Shown one piece after another: positions 25,720-34,283 of a DNA stretch of 59,434 nucleotides. A program made the position numbers and the translations under genes. The first letter of the stretch is position 1; each line of letters opens with the position of its first letter. Source of the DNA: Lutibacter sp. (GTDB lineage Bacteria; Bacteroidota; Bacteroidia; Flavobacteriales; Flavobacteriaceae); contig JAUYUA010000074.1 of NCBI GenBank assembly GCA_030694935.1, positions 1 through 59,434 of the forward strand. The letters run 5' to 3'. The notes under the pieces are model-generated. The model searched no databases, was not told the origin of the DNA, and saw only the letters and a list, made by a program, of their open reading frames with translations.

Positions 25720-26982
25720 TTAGTCATATTTGTATTTGGGATGCGCAATGGAATATTCTTCCTGAAATAAAATATTTTTAACCACGTTCCAAATATAATT
25801 TGCATCTGGAGGACATCCCGGAATATGATAGTCTATTTTTACGATTTCGTGGTTTGCATATACGTTGTTTAAAATTTTTGGAATGTCTTCATGATTTGGA
25901 ATAATCATTTCATTTTCTTCGCTCGTCATCGAATCCAGATAAGATTCTCTTAAACATTCTTCCAGCGAAAAAGTGTTTCTCATTGCCGGCAAACCGCCCC
26001 AAATGGCACATTCACCTACGGAAACCAAAATATCGCAATTTTTTCTGAATTCGCGAAGCACTTCAATATTGTGGGTGTTGCAGCAACCGCCTTCGATAAG
26101 TCCGATATCACAATGTTTGCTGAAATTTTTAATGTCGGTTATTGGGCTTTTGTTAAATTCAATCACTTCAAATAAATCAAGAATCCCTAAATCTATGTCG
26201 AGCATAGACATATGGCAACCAAAACAGCCGGCAAGCGAAGTGGTTGCGACAATTTTCTTTTTGGTTTTGGTTCGTTGTTTTTTAACTTGAGTTAAAGCTA
26301 TTATTTTTTCATCTGGAATAGAATCAAATTGCCGATCTCCAAATGGCTTGATGAACGATTTTCCTTTGACTAAAATGGAACCGGTCGGACAAATATGCAT
26401 AGCGCGAACCGCTTGTAATTCGGATAATTTGGCTTCTTGTTCATAATCAATGGACACCAAGGTTTTGTTACCTTTGTTTATGGAATTAAAAACTTTATAA
26501 CCATCAAATGTTTTTACTTCTTCAATACAACGCTTACATTTAATGCACCTGTTTTGGTTAACTACAATGCGTTCGGGACGCGCATCTGTTATTCTGTCTA
26601 TAAATAAATGTGGAAAGCGGGTGAATTTGATTCCTGTTTCATATCCTAAATTTTGCATTGGGCAATCGCCGCTTTTTTCGCAGGACGGGCAGAAGTGGTT
26701 TCCCTCAACAAACATCATTTCTATAATGGCTTTCCGGGTATCCAACAATTCTGGGGTGTTCACTTCTATTTCCATTCCATCAGCTACGCGAACGGTGCAG
26801 CCAGCAACGTCGCGACCGTTTAATTTTACGGTGCAAACCCTGCAGGTTCCTAGCGGATCTAAATGTTTAAAATGGCACAAGGTTGGAATAAAAACACCGT
26901 TTTGTTTAGCGGCTTCTATTAAATTTAATCCTGTTTCGGCCGTGCAAACCCTGCCGTCAATCTTAAAGGAACTATTTTTCAT
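25720..26982 (-). CDS. hoxUY: HoxU-HoxY fusion: diaphorase Fe-S subunit joined to hydrogenase small subunit
   Basis: 420 residues in one uninterrupted frame. Residues 1-210 match HoxU: [2Fe-2S] cysteines C36, C47, C50, C62; the His/Cys cluster site H96, C98, C101, C107; and C146, C149, C152, C198 for a [4Fe-4S] cluster. A lysine-rich linker (about 213-243) leads into HoxY: C253 and C256 (GCFGC), C325 (VGECAIWGG) and C390 (IPGCPPD) bind the proximal cluster beside the NiFe site. In well-known NAD-reducing hydrogenases such as that of Ralstonia eutropha these are two proteins of about 234 and 209 residues. The order U-Y-H is kept. The fusion would tie diaphorase and hydrogenase halves covalently. 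Confidence 0.92.
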   Translation of the reverse strand: MKNSSFKIDGRVCTAETGLNLIEAAKQNGVFIPTLCHFKHLDPLGTCRVCTVKLNGRDVAGCTVRVADGMEIEVNTPELLDTRKAIIEMMFVEGNHFCPSCEKSGDCPMQNLGYETGIKFTRFPHLFIDRITDARPERIVVNQNRCIKCKRCIEEVKTFDGYKVFNSINKGNKTLVSIDYEQEAKLSELQAVRAMHICPTGSILVKGKSFIKPFGDRQFDSIPDEKIIALTQVKKQRTKTKKKIVATTSLAGCFGCHMSMLDIDLGILDLFEVIEFNKSPITDIKNFSKHCDIGLIEGGCCNTHNIEVLREFRKNCDILVSVGECAIWGGLPAMRNTFSLEECLRESYLDSMTSEENEMIIPNHEDIPKILNNVYANHEIVKIDYHIPGCPPDANYIWNVVKNILFQEEYSIAHPKYKYD

Positions 26983-27325
26983 GGGTTTATCTAAATTATC
27001 AATAATTAATTATCAGGTATTTAATATTTTTAATTTTCACAACTTAAAACTCACAACTTGAACTTTTTATCCTATCCCCAGCTATTTCCGAAGGAAAGGG
27101 AGTTTGTTTTTAAAAAACCTGAACTTCCCTGATTAGTGTTTACCGGTTTCTATTAATTTTTTTTCTTTTCTTTTCATGTTTTTCATGCATTCCTAACCCC
27201 TGCTTCGACTATCGCTCAGCACGTGTCTTTAGAGGGGAATTTGATTCGTTTAACATAAGACTTCGGACTTCTGACTTCTGACTTCCGTCTTCCGTCTACA
27301 ACCTTTAACTTTTAACTTTTAACTC
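26983..27325. other. Spacer inside the hox locus with repeat tracts
   Basis: 343 bases between hoxF and hoxUY without a gene. It holds a CTTC-type tract (27255-27298), AACTTTTAAC repeats (27300-27325) and a block with TTCGACTATCGCTCAGC. No convincing terminator or TAnnTTTG core was seen, so readthrough from hoxF is assumed. Confidence 0.5.
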
Positions 27326-29047
27326 TCACTGCGTATCCTTTATCAAAGAATCATAATTATAAACAGCGGCTTCCATATCAAATTCCACGTTTAAATTCTC
27401 ATTGGTTTTTATAATTTTTTGGTTGAAATATCCTTCAAATTTATCGAGTGCCATTACAAGCGTATTTGCCGAAAACTGTCCCAATCCGCATCTGCTGGTG
27501 AGTTTAATGATTTTACCCCATTCCTTAATTTCTTCTAAGTCCTGCGAGGTACAAATCCCTTTTTTAATTTTTTTGATTTTTTCGTGTAAAATCTGATTTC
27601 CGGCTCGGCAAGGGGTGCAAACACCACAAGATTCCTCTTTAAAAAACTTGGTGTAGTTCTCCAAAATTTTTGTGATGCTTCTGAAATTGTTAAAAACCAT
27701 AATAGAACCTGCGCAGATTAAATCTTCCTTGCATATTTTACGATCAAATTCGGTGTTGTTGATACAGATGCCCGACGGACCGCTAATTTGAACAAAATGA
27801 GGTGATGTGGCTTGGCAGAGGTTTAAAATTTCTTTCACGGTCATTCCCCATTCAATTTCATAAATGCCAGGTTTTGCAACATCGCCAGAAATACTCAACA
27901 CTTTTGTTCCTTTGCTTTCTTTGGTGCCGATAGTTGAAATAAAATGGGTTCCCAATTCAATGATGCGGGCAGCCATGGCAAAAGTTTCCACATTGTTTAC
28001 GATGGTAGAGCATCCTAGATAGCCAAATTCTGTTGGGTAATATTTTTTAATTCTTGCTTCGCCTCGGTTTCCTTCCAAAGATTCAATTAAAGCCGATTCT
28101 TCGCCGCAAATATAAGCGCCTGCGCCAACCTGAATTTGTATGTTAAAATTAAATTTTGGAATGCCAAGGATATCGTTCCCCAAAAGGTTATTTTCTTGAA
28201 ATTCACGAAGGGTATTTTCTATTTTTTCAAGCAAATACATGTATTCAGCACGCAAATAAATAAAACCGGTGGTAGCACCGGAAATGTAGGCCGCCACAAT
28301 CATTCCTTCAATTACCAATCCGGACAAATTGTTAAGCAATGATTTGTCTTTAAAAGTTCCAGGCTCACCTTCATCGGCATTGCAGATAATGTATTTTTTT
28401 GAAGTGGAACTTTCTTTGCTGCTTTTCCACTTTTTGGCTGTTGGAAAAAATGCGCCGCCGCGACCTTCGAGATTTACTATTGAAATAAGATTTAAAATCT
28501 CATCAGGTGTATGGTTTTTTAATTTTTTCAGGGCAATTCCCATTTCATATTTTCTATAGAAAATTGTTTTGTTGTCCGCAGGCAGGTATTGGATTTTACT
28601 GGTTGGATTGCTTGAAATAAAGCGCAATGAATTCCCGTTTTTCAGCTGTTGAATAATGGTTTTTACTTTTTCGGGCGTTAAATTGGTAAACGGAAAAAAG
28701 TTGATCAATGCTGCCGGCTCCTGATCGCTTAGTCCAATGCACGAAGTTTGAAACAGCGAAAACAGCGGGTTTTCACCATAACAGCCAAAAGTGCATCCTG
28801 TTTCTTTTTCAAATGCAGCTTTTATTTGTTCAAAACCCTTAAACTCTGAAACAATGCTGTTGTTCAAATAAATAATGTATTTTCCTGTGGGTTGGCGGTG
28901 GAAAAAATGGTAAAAAGAGACGACACCTTCAATTTCTATTTTTGAAACGCTTAATTTTTGGGCAATTTGCACAATCGCATTTTCTGAAATATAACCAAAT
29001 TTATTTTGATACTCCCAAAGCTTGTTTAAAAGACCTGTTCTGTTCAT
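27326..29047 (-). CDS. hoxF: HoxF, NAD(H)-binding diaphorase subunit with NuoE-like N-terminal domain
   Basis: 573 residues, close to the Ralstonia-type HoxF. Residues 1-135 are NuoE-like but lack the usual four cluster cysteines; C103 (TSCIGLSDQEPA) is the main conserved one. Residues 180-573 are NuoF-like with ICNADEGEPGTFKD, GAGAYICGEESALIES and the [4Fe-4S] ligands C474, C477, C480 and C520. It would bind FMN and NAD(H) and exchange electrons with HoxU. Normally strict flavin-site residues deviate: GRGGAFF (195-201) for GRGGAGF, RAEY (266-269) for RGEY and GYLGCST (342-348) for a GKPT-type loop. First gene of the locus. Confidence 0.92.
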   Translation of the reverse strand: MNRTGLLNKLWEYQNKFGYISENAIVQIAQKLSVSKIEIEGVVSFYHFFHRQPTGKYIIYLNNSIVSEFKGFEQIKAAFEKETGCTFGCYGENPLFSLFQTSCIGLSDQEPAALINFFPFTNLTPEKVKTIIQQLKNGNSLRFISSNPTSKIQYLPADNKTIFYRKYEMGIALKKLKNHTPDEILNLISIVNLEGRGGAFFPTAKKWKSSKESSTSKKYIICNADEGEPGTFKDKSLLNNLSGLVIEGMIVAAYISGATTGFIYLRAEYMYLLEKIENTLREFQENNLLGNDILGIPKFNFNIQIQVGAGAYICGEESALIESLEGNRGEARIKKYYPTEFGYLGCSTIVNNVETFAMAARIIELGTHFISTIGTKESKGTKVLSISGDVAKPGIYEIEWGMTVKEILNLCQATSPHFVQISGPSGICINNTEFDRKICKEDLICAGSIMVFNNFRSITKILENYTKFFKEESCGVCTPCRAGNQILHEKIKKIKKGICTSQDLEEIKEWGKIIKLTSRCGLGQFSANTLVMALDKFEGYFNQKIIKTNENLNVEFDMEAAVYNYDSLIKDTQ

Positions 29048-29374
29048 TTGGAAAGAATTTACAGTTTCTAAAGCTAAAGATACGAAAAAAATAAATTTTA
29101 ACGCCTGATTTTTAAATGTTTAAAACGATTTATATTTAATTCAAAGTTTTTAGATGGTTTATTAAAAATCGGTAATCAATAAGATAAATATCACGAATTA
29201 AATAGGAAAAAAAGGTTATTTTACTATTATTTTAATTTACGAATTGTGTAATAAAATGACTAATTTTTGCTTAATAATTTAATGATGTCAAAAAAATCGA
29301 CTAAAAATTAAATTTAATATAATTTAATTATTTTAACGCGTGTTGAATGGTTTTGCTTTTTATAACCATAAAAT
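29048..29374. other. AT-rich region upstream of hoxF
   Basis: No gene seen. A weak promoter core for hoxF, TATCTTTA on the minus strand, lies at 29082-29075 about 30 bases before the start codon. The rest is very AT-rich without clear repeats or operators. Confidence 0.35.
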
Positions 29375-29525
29375 GAGGATGTCTAAAATGGATTCCTTTT
29401 TTAACCGCAAAGGACCTAAGTTTTTCGCAAGGAACGCAAAGCTCTTATTTTAAAAACTTAACATTTTGTGAACATTGCGCTTTTTTTTCGAACATTGAGG
29501 TTAAACCAATTTTTTAGACAGCCTC
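29375..29525. repeat. MITE-like nested inverted repeat
   Basis: Outer arms GAGG (29375-29378) and TGTCTAAAA (29380-29388) pair with TTTTAGACA (29512-29520) and CCTC (29522-29525). Inside lie TTTAACCGCAAAG, CGCAAGG, CGCAAAG and GAGGTTAAA, the same internal motif set as the element at 9775-9902. About 150 bp, no coding potential. It is 25 bases beyond the stop of the TonB receptor gene. Confidence 0.6.
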
Positions 29526-29549
29526 TTTAAAAGATATGTTTTGGGTGGA

Positions 29550-31760
29550 TTACAAATTAAATTTCATCCCAACAATAAAATTTCTTCCTATATTTTGAAT
29601 CCCGTCTGCTTTTAAGCGTGACAGGTGCGCAATGTAACTTTCATCAAATAAATTGTTGGCGTTTATGTTGATGTCAAAATTTGTTTTTCCAAATTTAACA
29701 GTGCCTCCAAAACCAATATTGACCAAAGAATATCCTTTGGATGCAGTTTCAAATCCGCTTACTTTATTTTGTTTGAATGTGCTTGAAACATTTATGGAGG
29801 TGAACCCGTCTGTAAGCCAATTTTTGATGTTAAATTCTGTTCTTAACGTATTGTTCCAATTGTTGGCTGGAATTAGAGGCAAATAATCACCGTCTTGTTT
29901 TTCTCCGGTAACCGTTTCAAAACTGCTTTCAAAATGCAGCCAATCTAAAGGATGCGGATGAAAATGTACGCCAATTTCTCCGCCATACAATTTTGCGTCG
30001 TTTTGGATATACTTAAAAACATCATTGTCTTCGCGTGTTTCGCCAGTTGGTGAGGTGTAAATATAATTGTTCACATGGTTGTAAAAACCATTTACAAAAA
30101 ATTCAAAATGATCTGTGTTGTATTCAATATTTAAATCGGTTTGTATGTTTTGCTCTGTTTTTAAACTGCTGTTTCCAATTTCGTACCTGTTGGTTCCTTC
30201 ATGAACGCCGTTAGAAGTGAGTTCCGCCAAATTGGGTGCCCTAAATCCGGAAGCTGCATTTAAACGTACTATTAAATTGTCGTTTAAATTTGTTTTATAA
30301 CCCAATGAGGCATTAAAACTGTTATATGATTTATCAATGGCTTCAAAAGAACCTTCTTCGCCAATAGTTCCATTGGCTTCCGTTGAAATGTTTCTGTTGT
30401 CAAATCGCAATCCGGCCAATATTACATTGGAATTCCAATCATAATTGGCAGTTCCGAAAAAGCCTAAATCGTTGGTAAGAGCATCTGGAATTAAATATTC
30501 TTCCCCTGAATTTATGTTGTTTTGGTGCATTCCCTGAATACCTAAAATGGTTTCTAAATTGCCGTATTTTGGCAAATGGTATTTTGCATCGTAATTAAAA
30601 GTATTCAGATTCATGTGCAGCACCGCAACATTGCTGTCTTCAAATTCGCTTCTGTCGTTATTGATATAGCTTAAATCAATATCTAATTTCGATTTTGAGA
30701 AAAACAAAATATTGTTGAAGCTCAACAAATGGTTAACAACTCCTTGTTTCGGATACATCGTTTTTTTGTTGGTGGTTTGATCGGCAACACCATCTTCAGG
30801 CATTCCTAAATCCAATTTGTTATAATTGTACCTGAAAACACTGGAGATTTTTGAATCGCTGTAGCCAATCCCTGTTTTAAAATCAGTTTCGCTGTAACGT
30901 GTGTTTGTTATGCGATCTCCGCCAGTAATTTTATAATCGGAATGTGTATTGTAACTTCCTCTTGCCAAGAATTTCCAATTTTCAGAAGAAGTTTTTAAAC
31001 CTATTGATGTATTGCTTCCGGCCGTATTCGAAAATAATTTCTGGTCAAAATTTGCAACAAAAGTGTTTGCCTCCGCAAATTTTTCCGGAATAAAATACAG
31101 GACGCCGCCCAAAGCATCGGAACCGTAAAGCAAAGATGCTGGACCTTTGATCACTTCAACGCTTTCTATTCCCGAATCGTTTAAGCCCAAACCGTGTTCG
31201 TCTCCAAACTGCTGATTTTCAATTCGTACGCCTTGAGAATACACCAAAACGCGATTGCCGCTTAATCCGCGAATCACAGGTTTCCCGATGGAAGTTCCGG
31301 TTGAAACTTGCGAAACTCCAGGGATTGTTGTGAGTCCTTCAATTAAAGTGGAGGTTCCCTTTCGCTGTAAGGTTTTAATGCTTTCATGTTCCACCTTCAT
31401 CACGTTTTGTGATTGCAATTTGTTAAAAACAGTGGATACAATAACTTCATCCATTTTAAAAACAGCTTCTTCCAAAGTGAAATTTAGCGTGGTTTCTTTT
31501 GCTGATAATGCAATGGTTTTTACCTGAGTTTTAAAGCCGATGTAAGCAACAGTCATTTTAATGGCGTTACTGGGAAGATTGGTCAATTCATACATCCCGT
31601 TTTCATTGGTGGATGTTCCTTTTTGAAGTTCTTCAATATAAATTGTAACGCCAAATAAAGGCTCGTTTTGGCTATCGGTAATTTTGCCCGATATTTTGTT
31701 TTGTGAATGCGCAACTAAGGATAATCCTATTAAAAACAGGAAAGTTATATTTAATTTCAT
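29550..31760 (-). CDS. TonB-dependent outer-membrane receptor
   Basis: 736 residues: signal peptide ending SLVAHSQ, a carboxypeptidase-regulatory-like domain (KISGKITDSQNEPLFG, about 22-100), the plug (TLIEGLTTIPGVS, KPVIRGLSGNRV, SVEVIKGPASLLYGSDALGG) and a 22-strand barrel closing in GRNFIVGMKFNL. It imports a ligand through the outer membrane with TonB energy. Short size and plug resemble metal-chelate or cobalamin receptors rather than SusC. It lies downstream of a small His-rich protein and the metal ATPase on the same strand, so metal uptake or sensing is plausible but not proven. Confidence 0.9.
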   Translation of the reverse strand: MKLNITFLFLIGLSLVAHSQNKISGKITDSQNEPLFGVTIYIEELQKGTSTNENGMYELTNLPSNAIKMTVAYIGFKTQVKTIALSAKETTLNFTLEEAVFKMDEVIVSTVFNKLQSQNVMKVEHESIKTLQRKGTSTLIEGLTTIPGVSQVSTGTSIGKPVIRGLSGNRVLVYSQGVRIENQQFGDEHGLGLNDSGIESVEVIKGPASLLYGSDALGGVLYFIPEKFAEANTFVANFDQKLFSNTAGSNTSIGLKTSSENWKFLARGSYNTHSDYKITGGDRITNTRYSETDFKTGIGYSDSKISSVFRYNYNKLDLGMPEDGVADQTTNKKTMYPKQGVVNHLLSFNNILFFSKSKLDIDLSYINNDRSEFEDSNVAVLHMNLNTFNYDAKYHLPKYGNLETILGIQGMHQNNINSGEEYLIPDALTNDLGFFGTANYDWNSNVILAGLRFDNRNISTEANGTIGEEGSFEAIDKSYNSFNASLGYKTNLNDNLIVRLNAASGFRAPNLAELTSNGVHEGTNRYEIGNSSLKTEQNIQTDLNIEYNTDHFEFFVNGFYNHVNNYIYTSPTGETREDNDVFKYIQNDAKLYGGEIGVHFHPHPLDWLHFESSFETVTGEKQDGDYLPLIPANNWNNTLRTEFNIKNWLTDGFTSINVSSTFKQNKVSGFETASKGYSLVNIGFGGTVKFGKTNFDININANNLFDESYIAHLSRLKADGIQNIGRNFIVGMKFNL

Positions 31761-31797
31761 TTATAGTTTTTTTATTGATAAAAATTGTAATTTTTTT

Positions 31798-32132
31798 CTA
31801 TATCAATAAAAATGGAGGTGCTCTGGAGGATTTGTAATGAAATTTTGCAGAAGCTGTTTGTGCTTCCGCAGTCACTATTTTTTCTTCATTTTCAAGTTTT
31901 TCAGCAAAATGAATTTCTGAAGAATAATCAATTTTATGGGTATCTATCCTAAAATGAAAAACTGAACAGTCAATTTCGTGGGCATCAAAATGTGTGATAT
32001 TTTGAGTTTTACAAACTAAATGTTCATGCTTTTTAAATGAGTGATTAAACTGTACTGCAATGGGCAGCAGTACAGTTGCAATCAATACAATGGATATTAT
32101 ATTTTTTAAAAGTTGTTTAATTTTGTGCTCAT
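31798..32132 (-). CDS. Small His/Cys-rich exported protein, probable frameshift at the N-terminus
   Basis: The solid frame runs from about 32130 to 31798 and reads as an N-terminal hydrophobic segment (NIISIVLIATVLLPIAVQF) followed by a metal-ligand-rich stretch (KKHEHLVCKTQNITHFDAHEID, then CSVFHF). No ATG lies in that frame: TTG at 32085 is the first usable codon. The ATG at 32132 opens MSTKLNNF then a stop; adding one T to the TTTTAAAAAA run would join it to LKNIISIV and give a natural signal sequence. Either a sequencing error, a real frameshift or a non-ATG start. It sits 37 bases upstream of the TonB receptor; a metal-binding partner role is inferred. Confidence 0.6.
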
Positions 32133-32154
32133 TTTAGTATGCTAAACTACAAAA

Positions 32155-32226
32155 TTAATCCTTTACCCCCAATTTTTCTAAAATTACTTCCAATAAACAC
32201 CATTTTGTGATGGAAGATTGTATTAA
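32155..32226 (-). pseudogene. C-terminal relic of a DUF2892 membrane protein
   Basis: Twenty-three codons ending SSITKWCLLEVILEKLGVKD-stop equal the C-terminus of the intact gene at 41030-41215 with two differences. The DNA is identical over 44 bases (32165-32208 and 41040-41083). The upstream part of the gene is missing. This is a partial copy or a remnant of a recombination between the two efflux loci. Confidence 0.75.
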
Positions 32227-32284
32227 AACATTTTCAGTAAATGTTTTGACCCATCATTGAATTATCTATATATGTAGCTGATTT

Positions 32285-34231
32285 TTAAGATTTCCACTCC
32301 ATCCTTTGAATGCGCACTGCATTTAAAATAGCCAATAGCGCAACACCAACATCGGCAATAACAGCCTCCCATAAAGTAGCCATTCCAAAAGCGCCTAAAA
32401 TCAATACCAATAATTTTACGCCCAATGCCAAACCAATATTCTGCCATATAATTTGCGTGGTTGAATTGCTTATTTTGATGGCTATCGCAATTTTTGAAGG
32501 CTGATCTGTTTGTATGACAACATCTGCGGTATCAATGGCGGCATCGCTTCCTAAACCACCCATTGCCATCCCTACATCGGCGATTGTAATAACAGGGGCA
32601 TCATTTATTCCATCACCCACAAAAGCAATGGTTCTTCCGGCTGCTTTTAATTTTTCAACTTCTGTAATTTTGTCTTCCGGCAACAGTTCACCGATGGCGA
32701 TGTCTATTCCCAATTGTTTTGCAATTTTATCAACCACTACTTGCTTATCGCCAGAAAGCATTACAACTTTGGTTATATTTTTCAGGGAGTGTAATGCGAC
32801 TATCGCTTTTTTTGCATCTTCTTTAAGGGTATCCGCAATTGTAATATAGCCAGCATACTTTTTATTTATGGCTATAAGGACGATGGTTTCGGAATTTGAA
32901 TTTAGTTCTAAATCATAAGGAATTTCAAACTTTTCCAACAGTTTTGTGTTACCGGCTAAAACTTCATATTCCCCAATTTGTCCTTTCATTCCGTGACCGG
33001 AAATTTCTTCAACATTGGTTGCTTTAAGGGCAGTATTACCAATGTTTGCATACTTTACAATGGCCCCTGCAATTGGATGGGTAGAATTGGCTTCCAAAAC
33101 GGCTGTTAATTCAAGCAATAATTCTTTGCCGAAATTTACGGCAGCTATTTCTTGAACTTCAAAAACACCTTTGGTCAAAGTTCCTGTTTTGTCCATAACA
33201 ACCGTATCAACTTTGGTCATTAAATCGATAAAATTAGCACCTTTAAATAAGATGCCGTGGTGTGAGGCTGCTCCAATTCCTCCAAAATAACCCAACGGAA
33301 TTGAGATTACCAAGGCACAGGGACAAGAAATTACCAAAAAGATTAAGGCACGTTGAAACCAGTTCTGAAAGACATAAGCATCCCCATGAAAGAAATAAGG
33401 AATTACGACCAATCCAATGGCAAGCCAAAAAACGATTGGGGTGTATATTTTTGCCAAGCGGCTTACCAACAATTGTGTTTTTGCTTTTCTGCCAACGGCT
33501 TCCTGCACTAATTTTAATATTTTCGAGAGTTTTGTGTCTTCAAATTTACTGGTTACTTCAATCTCTATAACTTTGTTTAGGTTTACCATACCTGCCAACA
33601 CTTTATCGCCTTTGATTTTTGTGTCTGGTGTTGATTCCCCCGTTAAAGTGGCGGTGTTTAAAACGGCATCGTTTGAAATCAAATCACCATCCAACGCTAT
33701 TTTTTCCCCCGGCTTGGTTTGAATTATTTGTCCGACCTGAACTTCACTTGGATGTTTGATTATAGCATTGCCATTCTCCAGCACGGTAACTTCTTCAACC
33801 TGTACTTTTAACAGGGCTTCAATGGAACGTTTGGCTTTGTTTACTGCGGCTTCCTGAAATAATTCACCAACAACATAAAACAGCATCACGGCAACGCCTT
33901 CTTCATACGAACCAATTAAAAATGCACCAATCGTTGCAACAGTCATTAAGACAAACTCATTATAAATATCGCCCTTCACCAATAGTTTTGCTGCCTTTAA
34001 CATAACAGCGCCACCCACCAGGATATAAATAATGCCAAACCAAATTAAAGGAATGGGGGCTTTAAAAAAAGCAGCTTCAAAAAAATCAAAACCAATTCCA
34101 AGCAACAAAAACAATAAGCTGATTATTGGAATCAGATAGTCTTTATTTATACTGAATGATTTTTTAGACTCTTGGGTTTCTTTTGCAAAATCAATAGCAC
34201 AGGCCGTCCCTTCTTTACACGCTTCGCTCAT
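32285..34231 (-). CDS. Heavy-metal P-type ATPase, Zn/Cd/Co type (CadA/ZntA-like)
   Basis: 648 residues. Membrane metal-site motif SCPCALVISIPLG, phosphorylation motif DKTGTLTKG, TGES, HP motif (STHPIAGAI) and GDGINDAP are intact; an aspartate in the last membrane helix (IADVGVALLAI) fits the Zn/Cd group. The N-terminus lacks an HMA domain and only offers C5 and C10 (EACKEGTAC) as ligands. It exports divalent metal from cytoplasm to periplasm. Upstream lie a TAATTTTG promoter core and a 16-bp operator-like site shared with the czc promoter. The Fur-family gene ends 52 bases upstream. Confidence 0.94.
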   Translation of the reverse strand: MSEACKEGTACAIDFAKETQESKKSFSINKDYLIPIISLLFLLLGIGFDFFEAAFFKAPIPLIWFGIIYILVGGAVMLKAAKLLVKGDIYNEFVLMTVATIGAFLIGSYEEGVAVMLFYVVGELFQEAAVNKAKRSIEALLKVQVEEVTVLENGNAIIKHPSEVQVGQIIQTKPGEKIALDGDLISNDAVLNTATLTGESTPDTKIKGDKVLAGMVNLNKVIEIEVTSKFEDTKLSKILKLVQEAVGRKAKTQLLVSRLAKIYTPIVFWLAIGLVVIPYFFHGDAYVFQNWFQRALIFLVISCPCALVISIPLGYFGGIGAASHHGILFKGANFIDLMTKVDTVVMDKTGTLTKGVFEVQEIAAVNFGKELLLELTAVLEANSTHPIAGAIVKYANIGNTALKATNVEEISGHGMKGQIGEYEVLAGNTKLLEKFEIPYDLELNSNSETIVLIAINKKYAGYITIADTLKEDAKKAIVALHSLKNITKVVMLSGDKQVVVDKIAKQLGIDIAIGELLPEDKITEVEKLKAAGRTIAFVGDGINDAPVITIADVGMAMGGLGSDAAIDTADVVIQTDQPSKIAIAIKISNSTTQIIWQNIGLALGVKLLVLILGAFGMATLWEAVIADVGVALLAILNAVRIQRMEWKS

Positions 34232-34247
34232 AATTCATCTATTTTTT

Positions 34248-34283
34248 CAAAATTAGGTTAATGCCCTATGCAACGGAAGTGCA
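34248..34283 (-). promoter_or_regulatory. P-type ATPase promoter with metal-locus operator
   Basis: On the minus strand the 16-mer TGCACTTCCGTTGCAT (34283-34268) is followed after 12 bases by the -7 core TAATTTTG (34255-34248). The start site would fall about 10 bases before the ATG. The same arrangement occurs at 40805-40839. The operator covers the -33 position and directly follows the Fur-family stop codon. Confidence 0.55.
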
